A stretch of DNA of 64,000 nucleotides from Paraburkholderia sp. SOS3 (GCF_001922345.1 NZ_CP018811.1:3596001-3660000); one strand, 5' to 3'; shown: positions 18,051 to 27,303, counted from the first letter of the stretch. The notes: generated by a model from the sequence alone, not told the origin. A program made the numbers and translations.

Positions 18051-19148
18051 CTAGGCCAAGCGACACCATGCGGCAAGGTTTGCGAACGCCGGAAGCGATC
18101 GGCCGTTCACAGCAGCGAGCCCGTGTCTACGCGACCAGCCGGGAAAGGTCGGCAACCGGTTTTCCCGAGAAAACACTTCCGACAGCGGAAGCGGTGTCAC
18201 GTCGGGAACGTCGAGCACAATGTCGATGCCGGTCGCCTTGCGGATACTAGTTCGGTGCGTATGTAACGTCGACTCGGTGAACAATTCGCCTAAGTCGGCA
18301 CCGCGAGCCCACAGCTCAAGCGTCCGTCGCAAATGGTCGCCTGTTATACCGGAGATGGAGCTTAGCAACTGATGCAGCGGCCTTACTGAGCCGAATCGGA
18401 GTCGCTGCATCTCGACATGATAGATTTCCTTCGCCCGCTCTATAGTCCACGCAGAACCACGGTCGAGGCCACGTGCAAGGAGATACTCTTTCGACAGCTT
18501 CAACTCTGCGCGGATGCTGCTTCTCGCCATCGAACGCAACCGTTCCCAGATTTCGTTAACGCGCTCATCTCCGACGACAGCATGAAGATGTGAGAACGCA
18601 TGTCGGCGCTTGTCGTCCAGTTCACGCAGCTTGTCATAGAAAATCCATGCTGCGTTGCTGTGCGGAGCCTCCATACGCACGCCGTCGCCGACGCGTAACC
18701 ATGCGGGCCTATACTTCGAGGCGGTGTTGCGTAGCATGTGCTCGAACAACTGCTTTGCAGCCACGTTTTCAGGCAGGCGAAAGCGATGCGTGACATCAAT
18801 CGCGTTGACATTGAATTCCCCGGCTTCCCACGCTGCTTGTTGCTCCACCGTAAATGTGATCCGAAGCTTGTCGAGGACTGCACAAATCAGCATAGACCCG
18901 AGCAGGCATACGTCGTTCGTGCCAAACACGTTATGCCCCTGAAGAGGTTTGAGGGGACAGCAACGAATGCCGATTACCGAACCGTTCCTTAGTGAGGTGA
19001 CGTTGACTGGCATGCCGTTCGTTAACAGGCGTACTTTCGAACTGAAGCGTTTCGAGGTTTGTCTTGATGCGTTTTCCAGCAGCTTGATACGTTCGTTGCC
19101 GAACGGCTCGTGCTGCAGTGGAATCTCAATATCGAGTAAATCAATCAT
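18051..19148 (-). CDS. Phage/plasmid replication protein, II/X family
   Basis: About 365 residues, started at the ATG at 19148, which has GGAGAAGGAAA upstream; the frame runs 20 codons further without a better start. The N-terminus MIDLLDIEIPLQHEP and the central block with EAPHSNAAWIFYDK, FSHLHAVVGDERV and RAELKLSKEYL match the filamentous-phage gpII/X-type replication initiator group. Those proteins nick the plus-strand origin with a tyrosine and start rolling-circle replication. Here it serves the integrative element, with the primase-like gene upstream. Three 8-bp repeats lie just upstream of the gene. Confidence 0.8.
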   Translation of the reverse strand: MIDLLDIEIPLQHEPFGNERIKLLENASRQTSKRFSSKVRLLTNGMPVNVTSLRNGSVIGIRCCPLKPLQGHNVFGTNDVCLLGSMLICAVLDKLRITFTVEQQAAWEAGEFNVNAIDVTHRFRLPENVAAKQLFEHMLRNTASKYRPAWLRVGDGVRMEAPHSNAAWIFYDKLRELDDKRRHAFSHLHAVVGDERVNEIWERLRSMARSSIRAELKLSKEYLLARGLDRGSAWTIERAKEIYHVEMQRLRFGSVRPLHQLLSSISGITGDHLRRTLELWARGADLGELFTESTLHTHRTSIRKATGIDIVLDVPDVTPLPLSEVFSRENRLPTFPGWSRRHGLAAVNGRSLPAFANLAAWCRLA

Positions 19149-19321
19149 GCAGGTTTCCTTCTCCGAATAGGTTGATTGAGAGGTGCGGTGTACCCCAGTG
19201 AGGTGCACCGCTCAGCCTTTACAGTTTCGGGAAAAACGCTGGATTCAAGGATAGGAAGAGGATATAGGAGGGTATAAGCTAGTATCGTCGCTGACGTAAA
19301 CGCGGGGCATCCGGGAAAAAG

Positions 19322-19354
19322 AAAGGGGGGCGACCGATCCGTTCGCCCCCCTTT
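19322..19354 (-). terminator. Terminator after the DUF927 gene
   Basis: Arms AAAGGGGGGCGA / TCGCCCCCCTTT with a nine-base loop, followed on the minus strand by TTTCTTTTTCC. It closes the AlpA-DUF927 transcript before the next leftward gene. It could also act weakly on plus-strand transcripts. Confidence 0.75.
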
Positions 19355-19383
19355 GTCTACTGTAGACCTGTAGACGCGTAGAC
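19355..19383. repeat. Short iteron-like repeats (GTAGAC, 8-bp period)
   Basis: GTAGAC occurs at 19362, 19370 and 19378, exactly eight bases apart, with one inverted copy GTCTAC at 19355. It lies between the DUF927 ATPase gene and the II/X replication gene, the position expected for an initiator or regulator binding site. Confidence 0.5.
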
Positions 19384-19405
19384 CGGGATCACCGGCCGTT
19401 CGCGG

Positions 19406-21313
19406 TTAAAGCGAGTAGATAGCCGACTCGCGAATTGCGTACATCGCTACCTTCTTGTTTCCGTGCTTCGGGACCTTGTACTGCTTCGCCGGTCGTCCTC
19501 CCGAGCCCAGTATGAGCCAGCCAGCACTTTTCAGAGCGTCATCCATGGCCGTCTTGGTATACCTGTCGGCGATGGCTCGCAATGCACCCTGAAACACGAG
19601 AAGGACATTCTCTGCCCGGTCCGTGTGCGTAAAGCCGAACCGCGTGTCGCAACTAGCATCCGCGAACGCCGTGAACGGTGGCATGCGATTGCGCTTACTC
19701 AGCACGAGCTCGCGAATCTCCGCGAGAATCTCGCTCGTCGGCGCTTCACGATGGTCGAGGTAGCGTTGCAGCCATTTCCCGAAGCACTCACGAATCGCAG
19801 AGATGATGTCATTCGGTTCAAGGTCGATGACCTTGGCTCGGATCGCGACAATCCCGGCGAAACATGCGACGCTGAAGTGTCCGAGTGCACGGTTACACAC
19901 GCCGTCTGAGGATGAAAAACGGTGTCCCTTGCTGACAAGAGCACGAAGTTGAGCCATATTTCTTCGAAATTCATCTTCCAGACCGCCACGATTTTCCGCT
20001 ACGTGCCGTACGTACGCCGGCCATGCGACACCATAGGTTTCGCGCAGCATATTGCTAATGCGACGCGCAAACTGCTCGCCGTCCGGCGCGCCGTGCAACT
20101 CGCTGAAGATGCCGAACTCGCCATCGACAGGCAGAGTCAGGAAGCGTGCTAACTGTCCTCCCTTGGCTTGACGGCCGCCGCGCTTGAGCAGTTCGACCAC
20201 GTCCACTTCGCCCGCAGACATGAAAGTCGACAGGACTCGCGAAGCGACAGCTTCTTCACCGTTCGAAGTTGCCCGAACCTTACCGCCTCCGTTCGCGAGA
20301 CGATAGATAAGCTCGTCGAGCGCGGTGATGTCCGCTTGCCCCAGTTCGTCGCGCACGACCGGCCTGTCGGACAGTCGCGCCGCGGCGGCTTCATGTCCGT
20401 TCGCTGTGCCTTCCCAGGTTGGCAGAACTGCGGGTGAGCCCGTGAAAGCCTGCGCAATCCGCAGAGCGGTTGACTTGCCAGTGCCAGACTTGCCTACAAG
20501 GGACATAAAAAACGAGTCCCAGCCCAGCAGGCGCAGAAGCGGCGCAGCAAGCGCGACGCACATCATTAAGATGAGCAGCGGATTCCCACGGCACAGCGTC
20601 GTGATCGCGAGCCAGCCTTCGAGTCCGCCTTTGCGATCGAGTTGACGTGACTGCGGCCGCACTACCTGGATCGGCTCGCCGCCTTCCAGATACATCTGGT
20701 CGCCGAATACGTAGCCCTCGCCGTCAAGGTACTCCACCCAGCCATCGTTCACCGCACGGATTCGTCGCGGGGTCGCGGGACACATACGAAGCCATTCGAC
20801 GATGCGCTTCGCCGCGCTCGTGTTCGGAAGCAATACACCGCTTTCGACAAGGTACTTCGCCAGTTCTCCGGATTGCAGAAGAAGAGTTTCAGGAATCTCA
20901 AGCGGACGCCACGTGTCGTTCAAAGCCCTGATCTCGACAAGATGACCGGGACGAGCGCCATTGATCTCCGAAACGCGTGCAAGCCAGCGGATATCCTCGC
21001 TGGGAACTTGACCATCACCAAATCGTTCGGCCGATGCGTCGTCGGTCGCAGTACGACGACGCGTCGGCTTCATCGGCGACTTGCCTACAGGCCGCGGGCT
21101 GCGACCAGGCGTAGCCTTGATCACAGCCCGCTTATCGCTAGAAGTGCGTTCGTCTGCGTCCCGTTCGAAGTTGCTCGCGTCCGCAGAGAAATCGTCGTCG
21201 ATCGCCGACTTGTTCTTTCGGGCATTGGCACGTACCTCGTCCGCTTTGCGAAGGATTTGCTCCCTCGTAGTACCCGCAGGGAAACGAAGTTTCGGCATAT
21301 TCATGGAGGCCAT
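19406..21313 (-). CDS. DUF927 primase/helicase-like ATPase
   Basis: A 635-residue protein counted from the ATG at 21313, which has GGAGGAAG seven bases upstream. The start overlaps the AlpA stop as TGATG, so the two are coupled. The N-terminal ~120 residues are basic and disordered. The DUF927 domain (~residues 120-480) carries Walker A VGKSGTGKSTAL, an acidic PVVRDELGQAD (Walker B-like) and FMSAGEVDV (sensor). The C-terminal part with TRFGFTHTD is a winged or accessory domain. DUF927 proteins act in replication of phage satellites and integrative elements. Its role as the element's replicative helicase is inferred from this context. Confidence 0.85.
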   Translation of the reverse strand: MASMNMPKLRFPAGTTREQILRKADEVRANARKNKSAIDDDFSADASNFERDADERTSSDKRAVIKATPGRSPRPVGKSPMKPTRRRTATDDASAERFGDGQVPSEDIRWLARVSEINGARPGHLVEIRALNDTWRPLEIPETLLLQSGELAKYLVESGVLLPNTSAAKRIVEWLRMCPATPRRIRAVNDGWVEYLDGEGYVFGDQMYLEGGEPIQVVRPQSRQLDRKGGLEGWLAITTLCRGNPLLILMMCVALAAPLLRLLGWDSFFMSLVGKSGTGKSTALRIAQAFTGSPAVLPTWEGTANGHEAAAARLSDRPVVRDELGQADITALDELIYRLANGGGKVRATSNGEEAVASRVLSTFMSAGEVDVVELLKRGGRQAKGGQLARFLTLPVDGEFGIFSELHGAPDGEQFARRISNMLRETYGVAWPAYVRHVAENRGGLEDEFRRNMAQLRALVSKGHRFSSSDGVCNRALGHFSVACFAGIVAIRAKVIDLEPNDIISAIRECFGKWLQRYLDHREAPTSEILAEIRELVLSKRNRMPPFTAFADASCDTRFGFTHTDRAENVLLVFQGALRAIADRYTKTAMDDALKSAGWLILGSGGRPAKQYKVPKHGNKKVAMYAIRESAIYSL

Positions 21314-21624
21314 CAAGCTTCCTCCAAGGTAGCCAGGAACTGACAGACAGCGGACAATCTCCATCCGCGGATGCGGGGAGTAATGGCCAAAGGTGCAGGA
21401 AAACGACCTTCGCGCACCATAACCAAAAGAGTAGTCCGACCAATGCCGGTGATCTTTAGCACCTCGGGCAGGCGCACCATGCGCTCACCCGGAAGTGACG
21501 CGACGTCGGCAGCCGCGGGAAGCGGCCGGTGCGGGAGAAATGCGGTTTTGTCCGGCTGATTGCGACCGGCCGCATGTGCTTGCAAAACGACATCGGTCGC
21601 TTGCACTGAGAGAGGTTTTGCCAT
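21313..21624 (-). CDS. AlpA-family excision/regulatory protein
   Basis: A 103-residue protein from the ATG at 21624; a GTG at 21651 would add nine residues. MVRLPEVLKITGIGRTTLL, then REGRFPAPLAITPRI and GWRLSAVCQFL give the AlpA (MerR-like winged helix) pattern in the C-terminal 60 residues. AlpA proteins activate or direct excision of integrative elements, often acting on the integrase. The stop overlaps the DUF927 start by one base. The integrase lies 373 bp upstream on the same strand. Confidence 0.85.
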   Translation of the reverse strand: MAKPLSVQATDVVLQAHAAGRNQPDKTAFLPHRPLPAAADVASLPGERMVRLPEVLKITGIGRTTLLVMVREGRFPAPLAITPRIRGWRLSAVCQFLATLEEA

Positions 21625-21997
21625 GTTTCCCGTCCATAGGCGAGCAGCCACCTCTCACGTGAGCGAGGTGGTCCGATCACCAAAAATGATTGGAACGCGG
21701 ATAGCGGCAGGACGTCAGTAGGCCTGTTCTCGGTAATAAAAATGACTAGCTTGCGCGTGCGAGCTAATCTCCGAACAGTGTGACAGCCCTTCAGCTGGAC
21801 GGCATGTTTTCGACCTTTTCGCGCGCAAGCTCTTTCATCGTCGTTGCGCGCGTCGCGCCCGCGTAGGACGCTATATCGACTATTCGAGTCGACTACGGCT
21901 ATCGAGGTAGACCTAAGCCTTTCCCGAGCATCGGAACATACATTAGCATGGGCGCGGTTGTCAATAGAATCTCGCTGGCGGGATGTGTGTTCCGCGC
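21625..21997. other. Intergenic region between AlpA and integrase
   Basis: 373 bases without a convincing gene. It should hold the AlpA-DUF927 promoter and the end of the integrase transcript. No strong hairpin with a T-run and no clear promoter pair are seen. Confidence 0.4.
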
Positions 21998-23194
21998 TCA
22001 GGCTGTCGCGCCAATAAAATCGGCCCATTGCTGCATCAACGTGATGCGCTTCTCAAATAGATCACCGCGCGCATACGCGGCCTCGGCTTTATCTTTGAGA
22101 CCATGTGCTAACGCAGCTTCGCAGACCTCACGTGGTGCATTCGTCGTTTCGCCTGCCCAGTCGCGAAATGTGGAGCGAAAGCCATGTACGGTGAAATGGT
22201 GGCTCCCCATCCGCTTGAGTAGCTCGAGCATCGCCATATTCGACAGGGATTTGCCATACTTCGCACCGGGGAAAAGGTAGTCGCCTTCTCTTAATGTTTC
22301 CTGCACCTTGATCAACTCGACGGCGCGAGCTGACAACGGCACGCGGTGCTCCTTGCGCATCTTCATCCGCTCTGCCGGAATGATCCAGACAGTGCGCTCC
22401 GCATCCAGTTCGTCCCACTTTGCGCCGATAACTTCATTGGTTCGCGTGGCGGTCAGAATAAGGAACTCAAGTGCGCGGGCGGCGACACCTTGCTCAGCAC
22501 GCAGTATCTCCATAAATTCAGAAATATCTGCGTACGGCATTGCTGGATGATGCGTAACCTTCTGTACGCGCGACCGCTTCGGCAAAAGTTTGTCCAGATG
22601 GCCTTTCAGGCGAGCCGGGTTTTCTCCAGCCCGGTAGCGTTGAACAGTCGCCCAATCCAGTACCGACTCAATCCGGCCGCGGATTCGCGACGCCGTCTCC
22701 GTCTTCGCCGTCCAGATCGGCTCGAGCACCTTCATTACCAGCGGCGTATCAATCGCGGACACCGGCAGCGAGTCGAAGACAGGATAAGCGTACGTCTTTA
22801 AGGTGTTGGTCCACTGGTCTGCATGCTTCGCATTCTTCCATCCAGCACGATGTGCCTTGATGTATTTGCTGGCGCACTGCTCGAAAGTCATTTCGTCGGC
22901 TTGCGCAACTCTTTTGGACATACGCTCGGCGTTGCGCGCATCGATAGGGTCGACATCAGCTAGCAATTGTCGGCGGCAGTCGAGCGCGAACGCCCGCGCC
23001 TCGGCCAGCCCAATCGTGTGCAAAGGACCTAGCCCCATCCCACGAGCCTTTCCGTTTCGCATATATCGAAAAAGCCACGATTTCACTCCGGCCGCGGTGA
23101 TCTGTAAGTAGAGCCCCCCGCCGTCGGCATACAAGCCCGGCTTGGTCGCGGTCTTAATCTTCAACTGGCTAAGCTTGTTGACAGCTCGCGGCAT
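21998..23194 (-). CDS. P4-type tyrosine integrase
   Basis: A 398-residue integrase. The N-terminal DUF4102 arm-binding part has PGLYADGGGLYLQIT. The catalytic residues are the Arg in LTATRTNEVIG (~257), HGFRSTFR (His/Arg ~348), the second His in ALAHGLKD and the Tyr in AYARGDLF (~379). It splices the island into or out of the chromosome, with AlpA as the likely directionality factor. It is the rightmost island gene and reads inward, so attR/attL should lie to its right. No tRNA gene is visible there. Confidence 0.95.
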   Translation of the reverse strand: MPRAVNKLSQLKIKTATKPGLYADGGGLYLQITAAGVKSWLFRYMRNGKARGMGLGPLHTIGLAEARAFALDCRRQLLADVDPIDARNAERMSKRVAQADEMTFEQCASKYIKAHRAGWKNAKHADQWTNTLKTYAYPVFDSLPVSAIDTPLVMKVLEPIWTAKTETASRIRGRIESVLDWATVQRYRAGENPARLKGHLDKLLPKRSRVQKVTHHPAMPYADISEFMEILRAEQGVAARALEFLILTATRTNEVIGAKWDELDAERTVWIIPAERMKMRKEHRVPLSARAVELIKVQETLREGDYLFPGAKYGKSLSNMAMLELLKRMGSHHFTVHGFRSTFRDWAGETTNAPREVCEAALAHGLKDKAEAAYARGDLFEKRITLMQQWADFIGATA

Positions 23195-23724
23195 AATTGA
23201 CCCACAAATCGACTATCAAATATATGTCGGATTATACCGCTTCCTAACGCATCGAGTTGAACACCGATTTGCGCCAATCACCGTACCAGCAAGGGTTTCG
23301 CGGACTCAAACGAATTCTAGCGAATTTGATTTAGACGGACACGCCCTCCGCCACTGCGCATGCAAGAGAAGAGCCCGTACAGTCATCGACTGACGGGCTT
23401 TGTCTTTTCCAGCACATCATCGGGCGCATCAAACGCAAGCAGGCGTCCCAGTCATTCGGATTACAGAATGAATCTCCAAGCCGGTTGCACCCACCGGAAA
23501 TCCCTGCGCATTACTGCGTCTCGATACGACCTCTGGAGATAGCCGCGGTCACGCACGGCAAGACAGGCGATACTTGGCGCCCGCCGCGCGAATTCCTGAC
23601 GCGGCGCTCGGCCCGCGCACGCGAGCGGCGCTGCGTGCGCCCAAGCAGCATCGGCGAAGCGCCGATACAATTGCGACAACCCTTCCTTGCATCGCCTTTC
23701 CCAATCTGAAGGAAGGAGGCTGCA
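23195..23724. other. Right junction of the island
   Basis: 530 bases without a gene, from the integrase start to the first chromosomal gene. It is AT-rich up to about 23340, then GC-rich. It must contain the integrase promoter and the attachment site. I looked for a tRNA or tmRNA 3' end on both strands and did not see one. A hairpin with a T-run at 23373-23410 is the main landmark. Confidence 0.5.
23373..23410 (+). terminator. Terminator-like hairpin at the island edge
   Basis: Arms AGCCCGT(A)CAGTC and GACTGACGGGCT with an ATC loop, then TTTGTCTTTT. No plus-strand gene ends just before it, so it may belong to a disrupted host gene or be part of the integration target. The hairpin at 61345-61373 has a similar sequence. 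Confidence 0.55.
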
Positions 23725-24117
23725 ATGCTCAAAACTGCTCTCGTTGCCGCAGCGGCGGCTGCGCTTCTCGCAGGCTGCGTCGCCGCTCCCGGCTATTACT
23801 ACGGCTATCCGTACGGCCCGTACGACGCGTACGCCCCCGGTTACGCCTATGGTTACCCATATGCCTATCCCTACGCGTATGGCCCCGGTTACTACCCTTA
23901 CGCGTACCCCTATTTCGGCAGCTTCAGTATCGGTTTCTGGGGCGGCGGGTGTTGCTACTACGGACACGGCTACTATCACCACGGCGGCTACTGGCACAGA
24001 TATGGTGGAGGATGGCACGGTGGCGGCTGGCACGGCGGGGGCGGCGGATGGCATGGCGGGGGCGGCTGGCATGGTGGCGGGGGCAGTGGCTGGCACGGCG
24101 GGGGCGGACGTCACTAG
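23725..24117 (+). CDS. Tyr/Gly/His-rich lipoprotein
   Basis: A 130-residue protein with a lipoprotein signal (LLAGC lipobox, Cys near 18) and a perfect GGAGG site. After the lipobox come Tyr-Gly-Pro-rich repeats (YGYPY type), then HHGGYWHRYGGGW and Trp-His-Gly repeats to the end. Such low-complexity surface lipoproteins are common in Burkholderiaceae. The His-rich tail could bind metal. Function unknown. Confidence 0.85.
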   Translation: MLKTALVAAAAAALLAGCVAAPGYYYGYPYGPYDAYAPGYAYGYPYAYPYAYGPGYYPYAYPYFGSFSIGFWGGGCCYYGHGYYHHGGYWHRYGGGWHGGGWHGGGGGWHGGGGWHGGGGSGWHGGGGRH

Positions 24118-24266
24118 CGCATCGCCTCGCAACAGCCTCGCAGCGCCCGCGCACGCGCGCAAGCAACCGTTCGTTGCCCCTCTCATCCGGACGAACGTCT
24201 ATTGAATTGCGGTGCGCCTGAACTACGATCGCTGTGAGGGGCTTCACGCCGCAGCAGGAATCGAAG

Positions 24267-24797
24267 ATGCCCGATCGCCATCTCCACCGTCGCGCCATTT
24301 TTACCGGTTACGGCTCTTGCGTTCCACGCGCGCTTTCGGCCGCGCGCGCGTCCGCCTTGCTGCTTTCGCTTTTCGCCTACGCGTGTACGTTCACACCGCC
24401 AGGACGGCCGGTCGCGACAGTACCGCTCGCGGCAATCAACAGCGCGACACTCGACCAGTATCGCAGTGCCGTCGCAAGACGCATCATGGAGCGCAATCCA
24501 TCGTACGTGCTGCAAGGGGTACCGCAGGCCATGCTGCGCTCGCTCGTCGTCGTGACGTTCGTCGTCGACGGTCGCGGGCAGATCGTCGCGTCGTCCGTCT
24601 ATCGCACGAACGGCGACGACGAAGCGGAAAGCACCGCGCTCGCGACGCTGCGCCGCTCCGCACCGCTGCCGCAGCCACCGGCAAAACTGCTCGATCGCGC
24701 AGGCCACCTCGAGTTGTTCGAAGACTGGCTTTTCAACGATAACGGCAAGTTCCAGTTGCGCACCTTTGCCGCGCCGCAAGCGCAAACCCTCGATTGA
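24267..24797 (+). CDS. TonB C-terminal-domain-like protein
   Basis: A 176-residue protein from the ATG at 24267 (GGAATCGAAG before it). A hydrophobic N-terminal segment ending in YAC may be a signal or a weak lipobox. Residues ~95-160 (MLRSLVVVTFVVDGRGQIV, then VYRTNGDDEAESTALATLR and PLPQPPAKLL) match the TonB C-terminal fold. There is no proline-rich linker and no linked exbBD, so it may be a stand-alone periplasmic TonB-like domain rather than an energy transducer. Confidence 0.65.
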   Translation: MPDRHLHRRAIFTGYGSCVPRALSAARASALLLSLFAYACTFTPPGRPVATVPLAAINSATLDQYRSAVARRIMERNPSYVLQGVPQAMLRSLVVVTFVVDGRGQIVASSVYRTNGDDEAESTALATLRRSAPLPQPPAKLLDRAGHLELFEDWLFNDNGKFQLRTFAAPQAQTLD

Positions 24798-25226
24798 CGC
24801 AGCAAAGGAACAACAGACGATTCGCAAACGAAGGAAAGCCAGACGAAACCCCGCTCTTTAATGTCGCAGCGCCTCGCTGTCGATATAATTTGGCCACTCC
24901 CTGCCGGAGCCCTCCGGTATCGCTTTCGCCGCACGGCCATCCGCCTGCGCCGGATAGCAAGGTCGCCGCGTGCCGCGTTATCCGCGCGTTCGCCCGCCCG
25001 CTTTTTTTGCATCGTCTGGCATGCTGCCTGAACCGGCAGTAGTCCGACCGGTGTGCCGCACAGGAATCGCGGCTACCTGTGGCAAGCCACACATCGCAAT
25101 CCGCCTCAACCGGTATGCCAAATCAACAACGGTGCGCCGACACTACGGCCGGCAGCGCGCGTATCGTGCGATCCATACGTCGAACGCGCCTGCACGCGGT
25201 CGCACCATCGATACGGAGTTTTACGC
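24798..25226. other. Long leader upstream of the MHS transporter
   Basis: 429 bases without a supported gene. A consensus TATAAT lies at 24884-24889, about 340 bases before the transporter start, with no convincing -35 at 17 bp. Beyond it are a hairpin CGGATA...TATCCG near 24952-24985 and a T-run near 25001-25008. This may be a long 5' leader or a short RNA ending at the T-run. Confidence 0.45.
24884..24889 (+). promoter_or_regulatory. Candidate -10 box (TATAAT)
   Basis: A perfect sigma-70 -10 hexamer in a GC-rich setting. No good -35 at the expected distance, so the call rests on the -10 alone. It would serve the MHS transporter or a small RNA. Confidence 0.4.
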
Positions 25227-26534
25227 ATGTCCTCACCGCCGATTTCAAGCACCGGCCCGAACGTCGGGCAGCAACAAAGCACGGCGCGCATCATCTTCGC
25301 GAGCTTCATCGGCACCGCGATCGAGTTCTACGATTTCTACGTGTACGCGACTGCCGCGGCACTGGTGATCGGCCCGGTGTTCTTCCCGCATGGGTCGGCC
25401 ACGGCGCAGGCGCTGTCGGCATTCGTCACGTTCGGCATCGCGTTCGTTGCGCGGCCGATCGGCTCGTTCCTGTTCGGTCACTTCGGCGACCGCATCGGCC
25501 GCAAGTCGACGCTCGTCGCGTCGCTGCTCGTCATGGGGCTGTCGACCACGCTGATCGGCTTCGTGCCCGGCTACGATACGATCGGCAGCCTCGCGCCGAT
25601 CCTGCTGTGCGTGCTGCGCTTCGGCCAGGGCATCGGTCTCGGCGGCGAATGGGGCGGCGCGGCCCTGCTTGCGACGGAGAACGCGCCGGCCGGCAAGCGC
25701 GGCTGGTTCGGCATGTTCCCGCAACTGGGTCCGTCGGTTGGCTTTCTCGCATCCAACGGACTGTTCTTCGGCCTCGCACTGTCGCTTTCGGACGAGCAGT
25801 TCCGCAGCTGGGGCTGGCGCGTGCCGTTTATCGTGAGTGCAGTGCTCGTCGCGCTGGGTCTCTATGTCCGGCTGAAGATCGCGGAGACGCCCGCGTTTCG
25901 CGCGGCAATCGAACGGCACGAGCGCGTGCGCGTGCCGGTCGCGACGCTGATCTCGCGCTACTGGTGGCCGACGCTGCTGGGCTCGCTCGCGATGGTCGTC
26001 TGCTACACGCTGTTCTATATCTCGGCCGTGTTCTCGCTGTCGTATGGCGTGTCGGCACTGCACTTCACGCGTCAGGGCTTTCTCGGCATGCTGTGCGTCG
26101 CGGTCGTGTTCATGGCGCTCGCAACGCCGCTGTCCGCCTGGGCGAGCGATCGCCTTGGCCGCAAGCCCGTGCTGATCGCCGGTATTCTCGCTGCGGTCGC
26201 ATCGGGTTTCGCGATGGAGCCGCTGCTCGGCAGCGGCTCGATGCCGCTCGTGCAGCTGTACCTCATCATCGAACTGTTCCTGATGGGCGTCACCTTCGCG
26301 CCGATGGGCGCGCTGCTGCCCGAACTGTTTCCCACCAACGTCCGCTACACGGGCGCAGGTGTGTCATATAACCTCGGCGGGATACTCGGTGCGTCGGTTG
26401 CACCGTATATCGCGCAACTGCTTGCCGCGCACGGCGGGCTCTCGTGGGTTGGCGGCTATGTGTCGGTGGCCGCGCTCGTCAGCCTGTTCGGCGTGATCTG
26501 CATGCGCGAGACGCGCGATGCGCGACTGATGTAA
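25227..26534 (+). CDS. MHS-family metabolite:proton symporter (MFS)
   Basis: A 435-residue MFS protein from the ATG at 25227, with GGAG upstream. FASFIGTAIEFYDFYVYATA (TM1) is the hallmark of the MHS group that includes ShiA, ProP and KgtP. FGHFGDRIGRKSTL is the conserved loop 2-3 motif, repeated in the second half as WASDRLGRKPVL. Twelve membrane segments are expected. It imports an organic acid or similar solute with protons; the substrate is not readable from sequence, though shikimate-like acids are a reasonable guess. It is monocistronic. Confidence 0.9.
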   Translation: MSSPPISSTGPNVGQQQSTARIIFASFIGTAIEFYDFYVYATAAALVIGPVFFPHGSATAQALSAFVTFGIAFVARPIGSFLFGHFGDRIGRKSTLVASLLVMGLSTTLIGFVPGYDTIGSLAPILLCVLRFGQGIGLGGEWGGAALLATENAPAGKRGWFGMFPQLGPSVGFLASNGLFFGLALSLSDEQFRSWGWRVPFIVSAVLVALGLYVRLKIAETPAFRAAIERHERVRVPVATLISRYWWPTLLGSLAMVVCYTLFYISAVFSLSYGVSALHFTRQGFLGMLCVAVVFMALATPLSAWASDRLGRKPVLIAGILAAVASGFAMEPLLGSGSMPLVQLYLIIELFLMGVTFAPMGALLPELFPTNVRYTGAGVSYNLGGILGASVAPYIAQLLAAHGGLSWVGGYVSVAALVSLFGVICMRETRDARLM

Positions 26535-26547
26535 AGCGAAGAAAAAA

Positions 26548-26573
26548 CCCGGGCGCACTGTCTTGCGCCCGGG
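26548..26573 (-). terminator. Terminator between convergent genes
   Basis: Ten-base arms CCCGGGCGCA / TGCGCCCGGG, six-base loop. On the minus strand it is followed by TTTTTTCTTC, so it ends the small leftward lipoprotein gene. The hairpin may also slow plus-strand transcripts from the MHS gene. Confidence 0.8.
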
Positions 26574-26648
26574 ACCAGCCATCGCGACAGCGGCCGGCAT
26601 CATGCCGCCTCCCTGTCGATCATCACGCCGGCCACGCGATGGACTGCA

Positions 26649-26780
26649 TCACCGGTAGTAATACCCGTGATGGTGATATCCGCCGCCGTCGTACGGCACG
26701 ACGACGCACCCTCCCAATGCAGTGGCCAGCAATGCACCTGCAATCAACATCGCAGCCAGGCGTTTCACTTCTCGTTTCAC
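26649..26780 (-). CDS. Small lipoprotein with His/Tyr tail
   Basis: About 43 residues, starting with GTG at 26780 (a second GTG at 26768 is possible). A basic start (VKREVKR) is followed by MLIAGALLATALGGC, a good lipobox, and then a short tail, VVVPYDGGGYHHHGYYYR. Small lipoproteins of this type occur widely in Burkholderia relatives. Function unknown. Confidence 0.6.
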   Translation of the reverse strand: MKREVKRLAAMLIAGALLATALGGCVVVPYDGGGYHHHGYYYR

Positions 26781-27242
26781 AGCGCGTTCCACAGCGTTCT
26801 CCCATCGAGTCGATATCGTTATTCGAGTGCATCTCGAATGCTTCCGATTGAACACGAACGTCAGAATGGGGACCGTTGCAATTTGTAAGCAGCCTTGGAG
26901 TATCTGTTACACGGACGATGCCACGCGCAGCGCCTGATTCGGCAAGAATAGGCATCGAAGTCCGCCGTTGACGCACCAGCGCGCCTCGCGAGCGAACCAT
27001 GCGACTCGGGAGCTTGCTGAAGCGTTGCTTCCGGAACAATCAAAAGCGACAGTTTTAACAAGCGTGTAATGCGCTTTGACACATCGATCGCGCATCGATC
27101 CCCGCGTCGATCGCGCATCGAGGGGCGTGCTCAAGTCAGATGGAACTCCGTGCACGCAGCACAGTCTCTATCAGTGCAGTGCCTGATTGTTTGTTCATTG
27201 CAGTGTTTCCTCTCCGCCCGCGTGAGCAGCGCGAGCGTTCTC

Positions 27243-27300
27243 GAGGCGTAGCGATTCAGGCGCCCATCGAATCGGGCGACTGCGCGCTACGCCTCTTTTT
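27243..27300 (+). terminator. Plus-strand terminator with no gene before it
   Basis: Outer arms GAGGCGTAGCG / CGCTACGCCTC enclose a second stem CGCCC / GGGCG, and TTTTT follows directly. No plus-strand gene ends upstream, so it may end an unannotated RNA. It might also limit antisense transcription into the heptosyltransferase gene. Confidence 0.6.
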
Positions 27301-27303
27301 CTT

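Noticed and set aside
23200..23400. tRNA or tmRNA 3' end as the integrase target
   Set aside because: Neither strand shows a T-arm plus acceptor pattern with a matching 5' half.
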